DNA of 19,395 nt from Spirochaetales bacterium (GCA_016930115.1 JAFGHN010000103.1:1-19395), one strand, 5' to 3'; shown: positions 8,049-15,712, counted from the first letter of the stretch. Numbers and translations are program-made. Notes: generated by a model not told the origin, from the sequence alone.

Positions 8049-8576
8049 TTGGCTTTCTTTGCCGTAAAACTGTCCGCTGACGGCAACAGGCTCTCATGGG
8101 GAATGAACCCTGTTCTCCGCGGCGGGATTATTTTCGCCTTTCTGTCAGTCGCCGGGATGATCATTTTTTCACTCACCGCCGCAGAATACGCCGCTTTCGG
8201 CCTCTTCGGGAAAATCAACGTCATTCTTATGCCGATACTCCTGTTCTTTGGTTCGGTATACGATTACCGGCTGATCTTCGACAAGGCGGAACAGTACGTT
8301 GAGATAAGGACGGGGCTCCTGTTCGTCTTCAGGCGTAAAAGGCATCCATTAAGCGCGGTGCAGCGCCTCGTGATACATACGGTCAGACCCGGAATACTCA
8401 AACCCGGCGATAGTGAGCTCGAATCGACCGGGTTCAGGCTCGGACGCGTTTTTATCGGCTTTCTCATTGCAGGCAGGATGATTGTCCTGGACAGGGCATG
8501 TTCGATCCGGAGAGCAAAGGGCTGGATATCGGCTTTCCGGGCTTTTATGCCGTATCAAGTCGAGGAAGGCGCGTGA
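8049..8576 (+). CDS. membrane protein of unknown function, possibly PH-like
   Basis: A predicted 175-residue protein starting at TTG 8049, with AAGGA 7 nt upstream, 10 bp after oppF. The alternative start ATG 8103 would remove 18 residues but lacks a well-spaced ribosome-binding site. Two hydrophobic segments (about 24-44 and 55-70) are followed by a soluble domain (YDYRLIFDKAEQYVEIRTGL and onward). That arrangement is reminiscent of small bacterial PH-domain membrane proteins, but this is only a resemblance. It shares its stop with the start of the next gene (GTGA), so it is translationally coupled and likely co-transcribed with the opp genes. I do not recognise a specific function. Confidence 0.7.
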   Translation: MAFFAVKLSADGNRLSWGMNPVLRGGIIFAFLSVAGMIIFSLTAAEYAAFGLFGKINVILMPILLFFGSVYDYRLIFDKAEQYVEIRTGLLFVFRRKRHPLSAVQRLVIHTVRPGILKPGDSELESTGFRLGRVFIGFLIAGRMIVLDRACSIRRAKGWISAFRAFMPYQVEEGA

Positions 8577-9421
8577 GCAAGCAGACCGTTCGTTTTGTCG
8601 TCATCGTTGCGATTCAGCTCGTCATTCTGGGGGTCATCATCTTCTTCCCGGAACGCACAAAGCAGCAACTCTTTTCCGAGTACGAGGAAGTCACACGTCC
8701 GGACATTACCATGAGCTTGCGCGAGCGCGAAGTGGATGATACCGTCCGGGCGATCGATGAGGCCGGATTGTTCGACAGGTACCGGTGGACCCGCGCGGTG
8801 GGAGTTGAAACACCGGACCGCGCGCTTCTGGTGCTCCCGGACAGTAATCTTGCCCAGTACTGGCACTTTGAATCTTTCCTGGTTTCTGCTCATGAGGCGG
8901 GACTCGGCGCGCTTATCCTCGACTTACGAGACGTGGCGGAGTTTGTTCCGCTGAAGGCAGAGGACGGGTCGCTCCGCACTACAAACCAGCGTATGCAGCT
9001 GTTTACAGACGCTGCGCGAAGGTGGCTCTTAGGCGTCGGCTTTTCCGAAATCGCTCTTGTCAGTTTCGGGACCGGGACACAATCCGCCCTTGACATCATT
9101 GAAGAATCGCCCGCGGGCGCGTTCGACTCCTGGATCGATGTGTCGGGCATGGCGTCACGCGAACGCTGGACCATCGCTCTCACTTCCCGGACAAGCTGGC
9201 CGCGGATATACCTCGTGACCGGAGAGAACGACCGGCATCTGGCCGACAGGAAAGAGGCGACGGGCAAGCTCATTGCACAGGGAGCGCAGGTAACGCACCG
9301 CATAGTTGGTTCCGCCGGTCCGATGCTTCTCGATGACGAAGGGTATCTCAACCGCGATCTGGAAAACGAAATCGTCGCGGATATTTTCCGCTGGGCAACC
9401 CGCGAGAATACCGTCGATTAG
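8573..9421 (+). CDS. membrane-anchored alpha/beta-hydrolase-like protein lacking the nucleophile
   Basis: A 282-residue protein with GTG start 8573 overlapping the previous stop (GTGA) and GAGG 7 nt upstream. Residues 6-25 form a single N-terminal membrane helix, so the domain is probably extracytoplasmic. The remainder reads like an alpha/beta-hydrolase: a strand with LLVLPDS, GALILDLRD, then IALVSFGTG as the nucleophile-elbow position, and IYLVTGENDRH where the acid residue is usually found (Asp220). At the elbow the sequence is SFGTG (164-168), so Gly166 stands where Ser is expected. The usual C-terminal His is also not obvious. It may be a binding or structural pseudo-hydrolase. The alternative longer start at 8498 overlaps the preceding gene and lacks support. 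Confidence 0.7.
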   Translation: MSKQTVRFVVIVAIQLVILGVIIFFPERTKQQLFSEYEEVTRPDITMSLREREVDDTVRAIDEAGLFDRYRWTRAVGVETPDRALLVLPDSNLAQYWHFESFLVSAHEAGLGALILDLRDVAEFVPLKAEDGSLRTTNQRMQLFTDAARRWLLGVGFSEIALVSFGTGTQSALDIIEESPAGAFDSWIDVSGMASRERWTIALTSRTSWPRIYLVTGENDRHLADRKEATGKLIAQGAQVTHRIVGSAGPMLLDDEGYLNRDLENEIVADIFRWATRENTVD

Positions 9422-9538
9422 ACGCACAATGAAATAAATTCTTACCGGTTTTTGGTACTATCCGCCGAAAATAACCACAGATATGCTGAAAATCTCTTTT
9501 TTTGGTGCGATGTACCCGGCACATACCTGGAGGCCGCT

Positions 9539-11206
9539 ATGATAAAACGTTCAGTTACGGCGCTTTTATTCCTGTTCGTGACCTTTGCCCTTCAGGGCCA
9601 ATGGGCGCCTTCCCTTGCGGATATCGATTTCTCAAAATCCGAGATTTCCCAGGCCGGGCCGGACAGTTTCTATGTACGGAATGTCAGGCTTCCGGATCAG
9701 ACGGTGTCGGTCACCATTGCGCTAAGCGACGAAGGTATCTGGGAAATAACCGAGATAATTCCTGAGGGTGAAAATATCATACCGGCGGATGTCATTCTGG
9801 ATTTCGCCACGGTGCAGCTTTCGGGAGATGATACAATAGAGATCGACTGGATTATCTACAGAGGCAGTATCCTGAGGGGCGTGCTCGGGCTCACCGGCGA
9901 GAACATCACCGTTTCCGATATGTTTTCTGTCCGTGGTCCGGTGAGACAGGCGGATGAATATCCAAAGGCTCTGTCCGATCTTCTGCAGGGCACGGGAACC
10001 GAAACTTCGGCAACCGAGCTCGCCTCTTTGCGGGAGGAATACGAACAAAAGCTGGCCGAGCTCACCTCCCGCTACAATTCGGTCGTCTCAGAGAGAGACA
10101 CCCTCAAAGCCGATGCACAAAGCATCCCGGGCGACAGGCAGGCATTGGAAGCACAGATAGAGAAGCTCAAAGAGGAAAAGGCCTCACTGGAGATGCTGAA
10201 GGACAGCCTCGCCGCCGAAAACGTTTCGCTCCAGTCAATGGTCGATTCCCTCAGGAGCGCTGATACCGCTGCCATGATACCCGACCGTACGGTGTCTGTT
10301 TCAGAGTCACTGGTACAAAGCTACATCGACAAGCTCGATGGCCTGCAGGCGGAGATACAGGCCCTCCAAACGGAGGTAGTATCTCTGGAAAACCGGCTAT
10401 CCTCGGAAATGCTCGCCGCAGCTGCCACAGTGTCACAATCCCTATCGGTCGCAGGCGCCCGTGGAACTGCCCCCTCTTCTTCCACCGGGAGCCAGCCTGA
10501 CCGGACATCCTCTCTGGAGGCGCAGATAGCCGACTTGAGGGCCGAGAATTCTTTGCTCACCAAGCAGATGCAGCTCCTGGAAGAGGAAATCCGTTCCAGC
10601 TTCATAAGAAACGGCTTTATAGCGATGCTCCGGCCCACCCTCACCGAGACGGTTCTCACAAGCTTTGAGCCGTCGGACGCTCAACTTGGCCTCTGGTACG
10701 TAGGTGAAAAATCAGCCAAACAACTCGAAAAGAGCATGTTGTTCGGCAAACTGATCCTCCCTGTTACACAGGATGACCGTCCCTTTCTCTACTCCTTCAA
10801 AGCCCGTTCAACAGACCCGGACAATGAATGGGTCGGCCTTGGTCTTCACATTTTTGTGGAAAACGTTGAAAAACGCGGCTACGGTCTGGGTGACTCGCTC
10901 CTTGTCTGGCTCACACGCGACCAGGAGGTTTACAAGAACAACTATACCTACCTCCAGCTCTACCGGTCGGACGACGATGTCAACATGGAGCGGATGATGG
11001 ACGCAGTCATACAAGAGCCGGTGACACAGTTCCTCAGGATAGAGGTCCTCTACCAGCCGGTACACCAGTACATCACGATTGCAGTCAACGGTGAAGAGAA
11101 AATCCGTTATAAAACATGGTTCGGTATCGAGGATGGAGTCCAGGTAGCGCTGAGGAGTCTCGGCACCGCCGAGTTCACCGATCTGAGCGTTATTACAACC
11201 GAATAA
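9539..11206 (+). CDS. exported coiled-coil protein with C-terminal beta-rich domain
   Basis: A 555-residue protein starting at ATG 9539 with GGAGG about 6 nt upstream. A signal peptide covers about residues 1-20 (MIKR, hydrophobic core, ALQG-QW), so it is exported to the periplasm or surface. Residues 21-150 look like a beta-rich domain. Residues about 158-240, 262-290 and 324-355 are heptad-like coiled coil (e.g. ASLREEYEQKLAEL and EAQIEKLKEEKASLEML), interrupted by a Ser/Thr/Gly linker near 300-322. Residues 370-555 form a beta-rich domain that resembles concanavalin/laminin-G-type folds (FLYSFKARS, WVGLGLHIFV, FLRIEVLYQP, ITIAVNGEEKIRY). I do not recognise a named family. The gene stands alone, 117 bp after the opp-linked genes, and converges on the next gene with a 19-bp gap that holds no clear terminator. 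Confidence 0.78.
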   Translation: MIKRSVTALLFLFVTFALQGQWAPSLADIDFSKSEISQAGPDSFYVRNVRLPDQTVSVTIALSDEGIWEITEIIPEGENIIPADVILDFATVQLSGDDTIEIDWIIYRGSILRGVLGLTGENITVSDMFSVRGPVRQADEYPKALSDLLQGTGTETSATELASLREEYEQKLAELTSRYNSVVSERDTLKADAQSIPGDRQALEAQIEKLKEEKASLEMLKDSLAAENVSLQSMVDSLRSADTAAMIPDRTVSVSESLVQSYIDKLDGLQAEIQALQTEVVSLENRLSSEMLAAAATVSQSLSVAGARGTAPSSSTGSQPDRTSSLEAQIADLRAENSLLTKQMQLLEEEIRSSFIRNGFIAMLRPTLTETVLTSFEPSDAQLGLWYVGEKSAKQLEKSMLFGKLILPVTQDDRPFLYSFKARSTDPDNEWVGLGLHIFVENVEKRGYGLGDSLLVWLTRDQEVYKNNYTYLQLYRSDDDVNMERMMDAVIQEPVTQFLRIEVLYQPVHQYITIAVNGEEKIRYKTWFGIEDGVQVALRSLGTAEFTDLSVITTE

Positions 11207-11225
11207 TACAACTTCAACTCATTTA

Positions 11226-12221
11226 TCAACTCTTGAGAACCGCCGCTTTTAGCACTCTTAACGCCTCTTCGCTGTCAAGCTCCTCGGTGAGGTCGAAAAA
11301 GGTGGTTCTTCCGTCCTTTGTGTGTACGGTCCTGTTCGCCAGAATATCCGCCACTTGTTCGCGGGTAAACTCGGCGAGGAGCATCTTACCAAACAGCAGG
11401 TCCTCCACCTTCGCATGACGGGAGGAAAAACGGAGGATCTCCACAACGGCCTCAACAGGGCCGGCGGAAAGGTGGATACCGTTCAAATTGGCCGATACTT
11501 CGGGTAACCGGAACTCCGCCCTGCGCGCCAGCAGCCCGTTTCTTACGCTGCCCGGTAGCGCCTTCTCCGGCGCGGTAGCGCCGGCAAAGTCGTTACGCGC
11601 AGTATGCCAGCCGGTCGATCCGCGAAGGACGAAGCACACGACGCAAGCGTTCCCGTGTGTAAAATGCTCGCGGAGCCGCGGATAGAAGCCGTTAACCAGG
11701 TAGAGATTCTCCTCACCCATGCGCTGGCAGTAGACACCGCTCCCGAGTTTGGTGTAGTCATTTTTGAGCCACCTGGCAGAAAGACCGGCCGCGTTAACCT
11801 CCGGATGTTTTTCCAGGTACTCTACCCCGCCGATCAGCTGCACACCTTCCCGTTTACCGCCGAAAGCCTCTTCAAAGCGTTGCCACATCCCGTCGGTCAT
11901 TGCTTTTCGTGGAGCGTGAGCGGCAGTATCGATAATCCCGTAATGGGCGGCAATGATGCCGTGTTTTTCGATGTACGGGCCGGAGATTACAAAAGCGCTT
12001 TCTATCGATAGTCTGAAACTTTCGATCTTATCGAAAATGAATCCGGCCACAGCTTCGATGTCGGTTCCCTCCAAAGTCAACTCCGGTTTCATAAACAAGA
12101 GCATCTGATTCGAGCCTGCTGCATCACCGCTATTCAGAAAGAAATCGGCCGGGGTTTTCGCGCCGCTTCTTGCCTTCTCCAAAGCTTTGATAAGGTCGGC
12201 GATAAGATTGCTGTAATTCAT
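11226..12221 (-). CDS. atypical nucleoside-diphosphate-kinase-like protein with large insertions
   Basis: A 331-residue protein from ATG 12221. An in-frame extension to 12410 is poorly conserved-looking and overlaps the opposite promoter, so I reject it. The key residues of nucleoside diphosphate kinase can be placed in order: Lys45 (MLLFMKP), the SGPYIEKH helix (80-87), Arg209 (HTAR), Thr216 (GATAP), Arg227 (LPGSVR), Asn247 and catalytic His250 (NGIHLS), then EILRF. Canonical enzymes are about 140-150 residues. Here a segment of roughly 85 residues (about 90-172) is inserted after the IEKH helix, about 10 residues lie between Arg227 and Asn247, and about 60 residues extend the C-terminus. 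The canonical role is phosphate transfer among nucleotides through the histidine. Activity of this version is unproven. Confidence 0.72.
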   Translation of the reverse strand: MNYSNLIADLIKALEKARSGAKTPADFFLNSGDAAGSNQMLLFMKPELTLEGTDIEAVAGFIFDKIESFRLSIESAFVISGPYIEKHGIIAAHYGIIDTAAHAPRKAMTDGMWQRFEEAFGGKREGVQLIGGVEYLEKHPEVNAAGLSARWLKNDYTKLGSGVYCQRMGEENLYLVNGFYPRLREHFTHGNACVVCFVLRGSTGWHTARNDFAGATAPEKALPGSVRNGLLARRAEFRLPEVSANLNGIHLSAGPVEAVVEILRFSSRHAKVEDLLFGKMLLAEFTREQVADILANRTVHTKDGRTTFFDLTEELDSEEALRVLKAAVLKS

Positions 12222-12282
12222 CGCACCATGAAAATATAAATTTCGCAAAGGCGCAAGGGTATCAATACGCAGTGATAATACA

Positions 12283-12321
12283 CCGTGTTGCTGCGCCCTG
12301 TTGCCACGTCCTGTTGCCACG
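12283..12321. repeat. three tandem 13-bp units in the intergenic region before trxB
   Basis: Units at 12283-12295 (CCGTGTTGCTGCG), 12296-12308 (CCCTGTTGCCACG) and 12309-12321 (TCCTGTTGCCACG) are head to tail. The last two differ at one base and the first matches its neighbour at 10 of 13. The array is 33 bp upstream of the trxB -35 box and about 60 bp upstream of the divergent kinase-like gene, so it could bind a regulator of either gene. This is the only notable structure in the 192-bp gap 12222-12413 apart from the promoter. Confidence 0.7.
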
Positions 12322-12353
12322 CCGGCCGCTGTCTTGAAAACTCGCAAAAAATC

Positions 12354-12382
12354 TTGACCTTGTGACCGAAGATTGGGATATT
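12354..12382 (+). promoter_or_regulatory. candidate promoter of trxB
   Basis: TTGACC (12354-12359) and GATATT (12377-12382) are separated by 17 nt. The transcript start would be about 12389, giving a leader of roughly 25 nt that contains AAGGA (12402-12406), 7 nt before ATG 12414. Confidence 0.55.
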
Positions 12383-12413
12383 GTCTGAGTACAACTTCTA
12401 CAAGGATCACGAT

Positions 12414-13367
12414 ATGCCTGATATTGAGACCCGAAAAGTCATAATAATCGGTTCAGGGCCGGCTGCGCATACCGCGGCCATCTATGCAGGGCGTGCAGAG
12501 CTATCCCCTCTCCTTTTTGAAGGCTTTATGGCCGGAGGTGTCGCGGCCGGGGGCCAACTGACCACAACTACGGAAATCGAGAACTTCCCCGGCTTCCCCG
12601 AGCCCATCGGCGGGCCGGACCTCATGGTCAAGATGCGAGAGCAGTCAATTCGTTACGGAACCGAGGTCAAAACGGAAACGGTCACTTCTGTCTCATTGAG
12701 CTCAAGACCGTTTACCGTAACATCTGATTCCGGTGACTTCAAAACCGGGGCGTTGATTATTGCCACCGGTGCGACGGCCAAGCGGCTGGGTATGAAGGGG
12801 GAACAGGAATACTGGCAAAAAGGCATCTCCGCCTGCGCCGTCTGTGACGGAGCCCTTCCTGTCTTCAGGAATAAACCGCTTGTTGTCATTGGCGGGGGAG
12901 ATACGGCATGCGAAGAAGCAAGCTACCTCTCGAAGTTTGGGAGTACCGTTACCCTGCTTGTCCGGCGTAACGTGCTTCGCGCGTCCCAGTCAATGCAGAA
13001 CCGCGTACAGAGCAACGGCAAAATTCACATTCTCTGGGAAACCGAAGCTCTCGAAGCTCTCGGCGAGCAATTCTTGACCGGTGTTCGCGTGATCGACAAA
13101 AAATCCAACAAAGAGAAGACAATTGAAGCCTCCGGGCTCTTCTATGCGATAGGCCATACCCCCAATACGGAGTTCCTTGCAGGTCAACTGAAAACTGATC
13201 CGGATGGTTATCTCATCACGCAGCCCAATTCCACAAAAACGGAAATTCCAGGCGTCTTTGCCTGCGGCGATGTCCGGGACAAGGTGTTCAGGCAGGCGGT
13301 GACCGCCGCGGGAACCGGGTGCATGGCGGCGCTGGAAGCTGAACGGTTTCTTGCATCGTTAGAATAG
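12414..13367 (+). CDS. trxB: thioredoxin reductase (NADPH), eukaryote-like subtype
   Basis: A 317-residue cytoplasmic flavoenzyme that passes electrons from NADPH through FAD and a redox disulfide to thioredoxin. The FAD-binding motif is GSGPAAHTAAIYAGRA (13-28), the redox-active pair is CAVC (141-144), the NADPH motif is GGGDTACEEASYL (160-172) and the C-terminal FAD motif is FACGDV (282-287). Segments such as GGVAAGGQLTTTTEIENFPG, YWQKGISACAVCDGA and GLFYAIGHTPNT closely match the plant/fungal/Leptospira subtype as I recall it. Start ATG 12414 has AAGGA 7 nt upstream. A TTG at 12381 in the same frame lies within the promoter and is rejected. It precedes the polyketide-type operon by 113 bp, and there is no clear terminator between them. 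Confidence 0.95.
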   Translation: MPDIETRKVIIIGSGPAAHTAAIYAGRAELSPLLFEGFMAGGVAAGGQLTTTTEIENFPGFPEPIGGPDLMVKMREQSIRYGTEVKTETVTSVSLSSRPFTVTSDSGDFKTGALIIATGATAKRLGMKGEQEYWQKGISACAVCDGALPVFRNKPLVVIGGGDTACEEASYLSKFGSTVTLLVRRNVLRASQSMQNRVQSNGKIHILWETEALEALGEQFLTGVRVIDKKSNKEKTIEASGLFYAIGHTPNTEFLAGQLKTDPDGYLITQPNSTKTEIPGVFACGDVRDKVFRQAVTAAGTGCMAALEAERFLASLE

Positions 13368-13390
13368 CCCCGGATTGCACCCGGTCGTAG

Positions 13391-13412
13391 CAGGCAGGCG
13401 CAGGCAGGCAGG
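13391..13412. repeat. short CAGG tetranucleotide repeat
   Basis: Two CAGG units (13391-13398), the dinucleotide CG, and three further CAGG units (13401-13412) lie in the 113-bp gap between trxB and the transacylase gene. The array is too short to be confident of slippage, and nothing else in the gap explains it. Confidence 0.6.
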
Positions 13413-13418
13413 TCCTTC

Positions 13419-13447
13419 TTGACCTCGCACAGAGAGGTGTTTAAGCT
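13419..13447 (+). promoter_or_regulatory. weak candidate promoter of the beta-branching operon
   Basis: TTGACC (13419-13424) and TAAGCT (13442-13447) are 17 nt apart. The -35 is good but the -10 matches the consensus at only three positions. An inverted repeat ACCTC/GAGGT (13422-13426 and 13434-13438) lies within it and could be an operator. Transcription might instead read through from trxB. Confidence 0.3.
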
Positions 13448-13480
13448 AACAGCCTGATTTTGACATCTGGAGCGATACGT

Positions 13481-14407
13481 ATGAAAAGATGTTTCCTGTA
13501 TCCCGGACAGGGGGCACAGTATTCAGGTATGGGAAAGGATCTCTGGGAGAAGAGTAAACCCGTACAGGAGCTTTTTTCCGGAGCCTCCGATGAGACAGGA
13601 ATCAACTTGACAAAGGTACTCTTTGAAGGAACCGACGAGGAGCTCCGGCAAACGGAAAATACCCAGGTGGCGGTGACCGTCGTGAGCCTGGCCGCGATGA
13701 CCTACCTGCGCGAGCACGAGGTTACATCGGACGCGTGCGCCGGTTTCAGCCTTGGTGAATACGCGGCCCTTGTCGATGCCGGCGTCCTCTCGCAAAAAGG
13801 GGTGTTCAGGCTGGTAAGGAAGCGCGGCGAGTTCATGGCAGATGCCGCGTTACGGCTTGACGGAGGTTCCTCGGGTATGGCGGCGGTACTCGGGCTTAAT
13901 TTTGAGCAAGCTTCCCGTGTTCTTGACGATTTGAGCGGCGAAGACATCTTTCTCGCCAACCACTCGGGCCCGACCCAGATCGTCCTTTCAGGATCGGATA
14001 AGGCCCTGTCCAGAGCTGATGAGCTTTTCGATAAGGCCGGCGCTTTGCGTTTCGTCCGCCTGAAGGTATCCGGGCCGTTTCACTGCCCGCTTATGAAAGC
14101 CGCGAGAGATGATCTGGCCGAATACCTTAAGGACATCGAGTTCAAAGATCCGGTAAAGCCCGTTTTTGCTAATGTCACCGGCGCCGAGGTTTCAACCGGA
14201 GCGGAGGCCCAAAGACTCTGTGTTGAACAGATCGTTTCTCCGGTCAGATGGGTTCCCATCGAGGAAAAAATCGCCGCCATGAGCTTTGACCAAATCTATG
14301 AGGTTGGTCCGGGCAAAGTGCTCACCGGACTCTGGAAATCCTTCACGAAAGCTTCGCGCTGCATGCCTGCGGGCACGGCGGAGGAAATCGCAGGTCTTGC
14401 GGTATGA
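13481..14407 (+). CDS. fabD: malonyl-CoA:ACP transacylase (FabD/PksC-type, trans-acting AT)
   Basis: A 308-residue cytoplasmic enzyme that moves malonyl groups from CoA to an acyl carrier protein. The opening FLYPGQGAQYSGMG contains the conserved Gln. The nucleophile is Ser90 in GFSLGEYAAL, Arg115 (RKRGEFM) would hold the malonyl carboxylate, and His201 in VSGPFHCPLM completes the dyad. The Phe before that His is typical of malonyl-specific enzymes. The C-terminal EVGPGKVLTGL is also conserved. ATG 13481 has GGAG 8 nt upstream. Its stop overlaps the ketosynthase start (ATGA). It lacks the usual neighbours of a primary fabD (fabH, acpP), and its position ahead of a beta-branching cassette suggests it serves that pathway, like PksC in Bacillus. 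Confidence 0.92.
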   Translation: MKRCFLYPGQGAQYSGMGKDLWEKSKPVQELFSGASDETGINLTKVLFEGTDEELRQTENTQVAVTVVSLAAMTYLREHEVTSDACAGFSLGEYAALVDAGVLSQKGVFRLVRKRGEFMADAALRLDGGSSGMAAVLGLNFEQASRVLDDLSGEDIFLANHSGPTQIVLSGSDKALSRADELFDKAGALRFVRLKVSGPFHCPLMKAARDDLAEYLKDIEFKDPVKPVFANVTGAEVSTGAEAQRLCVEQIVSPVRWVPIEEKIAAMSFDQIYEVGPGKVLTGLWKSFTKASRCMPAGTAEEIAGLAV

Positions 14408-15699
14408 ACCTCGAAAAGCGCAAACGCATCGTCATCACGGGGATGGCGACAATAAACCCGCTCGGCGATACCCTTGACGGCTACGTCGACAATCTGCTCG
14501 CCGGTGTCTCCGGTATAAAAAAGTGGAAATCTCTCGACGTATCAGGCATTCAATGCAAAGTCGGCGGCGACCTGGGTGACTACGACTGCAACCTGGCGCT
14601 CGGCAAGTTCGAGAACGATCTTGGCAACGAACAGTACAGGAAGATCAAGAAGCTCTTTCGGACGGCCACTTTTTCCTCAAAAACGGCGGTGCTCTGTGCC
14701 CTCGGCGCCTATAAGGATGCAGGTCTGTTCTCGGCGCAGATCGATCCGTATCGTGTTGGTACCATCGTCGGCGGTCACAACTTCAACTCAAAGTATCTCT
14801 ACGACAACGGTGTTCAGTTCAGAGAGGAACCGGAGTTCATCGACGCGCTGAGCGGAATTGAAGGGATAGACCCGAGCATCCCGGGGCTGATAACCGAAGC
14901 CCTCGGCATCTACGGCCCGTCCTTCACCGTCGGCGGCGCGTGCGCGAGCGGCAACCTGGCGCTGCGTATAGCGTTCAACGACATACTCCTCGGTGAGTGC
15001 GATATCTCGCTCGTGACCGGCGCGGTGTTCAATATGTGTACTGCAGACATTCACGCATCCGAGTTCATCGGCGCCGTATCGACAGAGAAAGAGTTCATGG
15101 AGAATCCGCAACGCGCCTCACGCCCGTTCGATACACGGCGTGACGGTTTCATCTATTCCCACGGGGCCGGAACCCTCGTTATCGAGGAACTGGAGGCCGC
15201 CAAAGCCCGGGGCGCACGTATCCACGCTGAAGTTCTCGGCGTAAAGGCCAACGCGAACGGCAACCACCTTCCCAAGCCGGACGCCGGGAAGCAGGCGCGT
15301 CTTATAAAAGATCTGCTCGCTTCCTGCGGCGTACAGCCCGGTGAAGTTGATTTCGTGAGCTGTCATGCTACCGGAACCCCGGTGGGCGACATCGAAGAGA
15401 TAGACGCGATAAAAGAGGCCTTTGGTGAGCATGCGTACAAACTCAAATTGAACGCGCCAAAATCCATGCTTGGCCACACGTGCTGGGCTGCGCCGATAGT
15501 CGAGACCATCGGCGGGATCATGCAGATGCACCGTGGAGAGCTTCATCCGACAATAAATGTCGACGAGGTGGATCCCGCAGTCGATCTCGATATCTGCCTC
15601 GGCGGGCGCGTCAGCCACAAAATCAATATCATGTTGAAAAACAGTTTCGGCTTTGGCGGTCTCAACAGCTGCAGCCTGATAAAAAAGTACGAAGAGTAA
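14404..15699 (+). CDS. beta-ketoacyl-ACP synthase of the beta-branching operon, catalytic Cys retained
   Basis: A 431-residue ketosynthase with a FabF-like thiolase fold. The active site is complete: Cys180 in TVGGACASGN, His321 in SCHATGTP, Lys353 and His358 in APKSMLGHTCW, and the C-terminal loop NSFGFGG (413-419). FabF-type enzymes condense malonyl-ACP with an acyl group. In described HCS cassettes (PksF, CurC) the equivalent ketosynthase has Ser instead of Cys and only decarboxylates malonyl-ACP to acetyl-ACP. This protein occupies the same operon position but keeps Cys, so it may condense, decarboxylate, or do both. The GHTCWAAPIVE segment is unlike the GHLLGAAGAVE of ordinary FabF, arguing for a specialised paralogue. 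It overlaps the transacylase by 4 nt and is followed 13 bp later by the ketoreductase. Confidence 0.9.
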   Translation: MNLEKRKRIVITGMATINPLGDTLDGYVDNLLAGVSGIKKWKSLDVSGIQCKVGGDLGDYDCNLALGKFENDLGNEQYRKIKKLFRTATFSSKTAVLCALGAYKDAGLFSAQIDPYRVGTIVGGHNFNSKYLYDNGVQFREEPEFIDALSGIEGIDPSIPGLITEALGIYGPSFTVGGACASGNLALRIAFNDILLGECDISLVTGAVFNMCTADIHASEFIGAVSTEKEFMENPQRASRPFDTRRDGFIYSHGAGTLVIEELEAAKARGARIHAEVLGVKANANGNHLPKPDAGKQARLIKDLLASCGVQPGEVDFVSCHATGTPVGDIEEIDAIKEAFGEHAYKLKLNAPKSMLGHTCWAAPIVETIGGIMQMHRGELHPTINVDEVDPAVDLDICLGGRVSHKINIMLKNSFGFGGLNSCSLIKKYEE

Positions 15700-15712
15700 A
15701 GGTGAAAAAGAT

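Noticed and set aside
9432..9461. Possible extended -10 promoter (TGGTACTAT, 9453-9461) before the coiled-coil gene
   Set aside because: No -35 element is present and the -10 is imperfect. It is too weak to annotate, though the gene needs a promoter somewhere in this gap.
11207..11225. Bidirectional terminator between the convergent genes
   Set aside because: No stem with a T-run could be found in or near the 19-bp gap.
12222..12410. N-terminal extension of the kinase-like gene to 12410
   Set aside because: It would cover the tandem repeat and the trxB promoter, and the extra residues have no resemblance to the kinase fold.
13460..13465. Perfect TTGACA upstream of the transacylase
   Set aside because: A -10 box at the proper distance would fall inside the coding start (around 13483), where the sequence is GAAAAG-like, so it cannot drive this gene.
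13481..15699. Housekeeping fatty-acid synthesis operon
   Set aside because: Neither fabH nor acpP is present, the ketosynthase departs from FabF at the GHTCW segment, and the following genes are HCS, ECH1 and ECH2.
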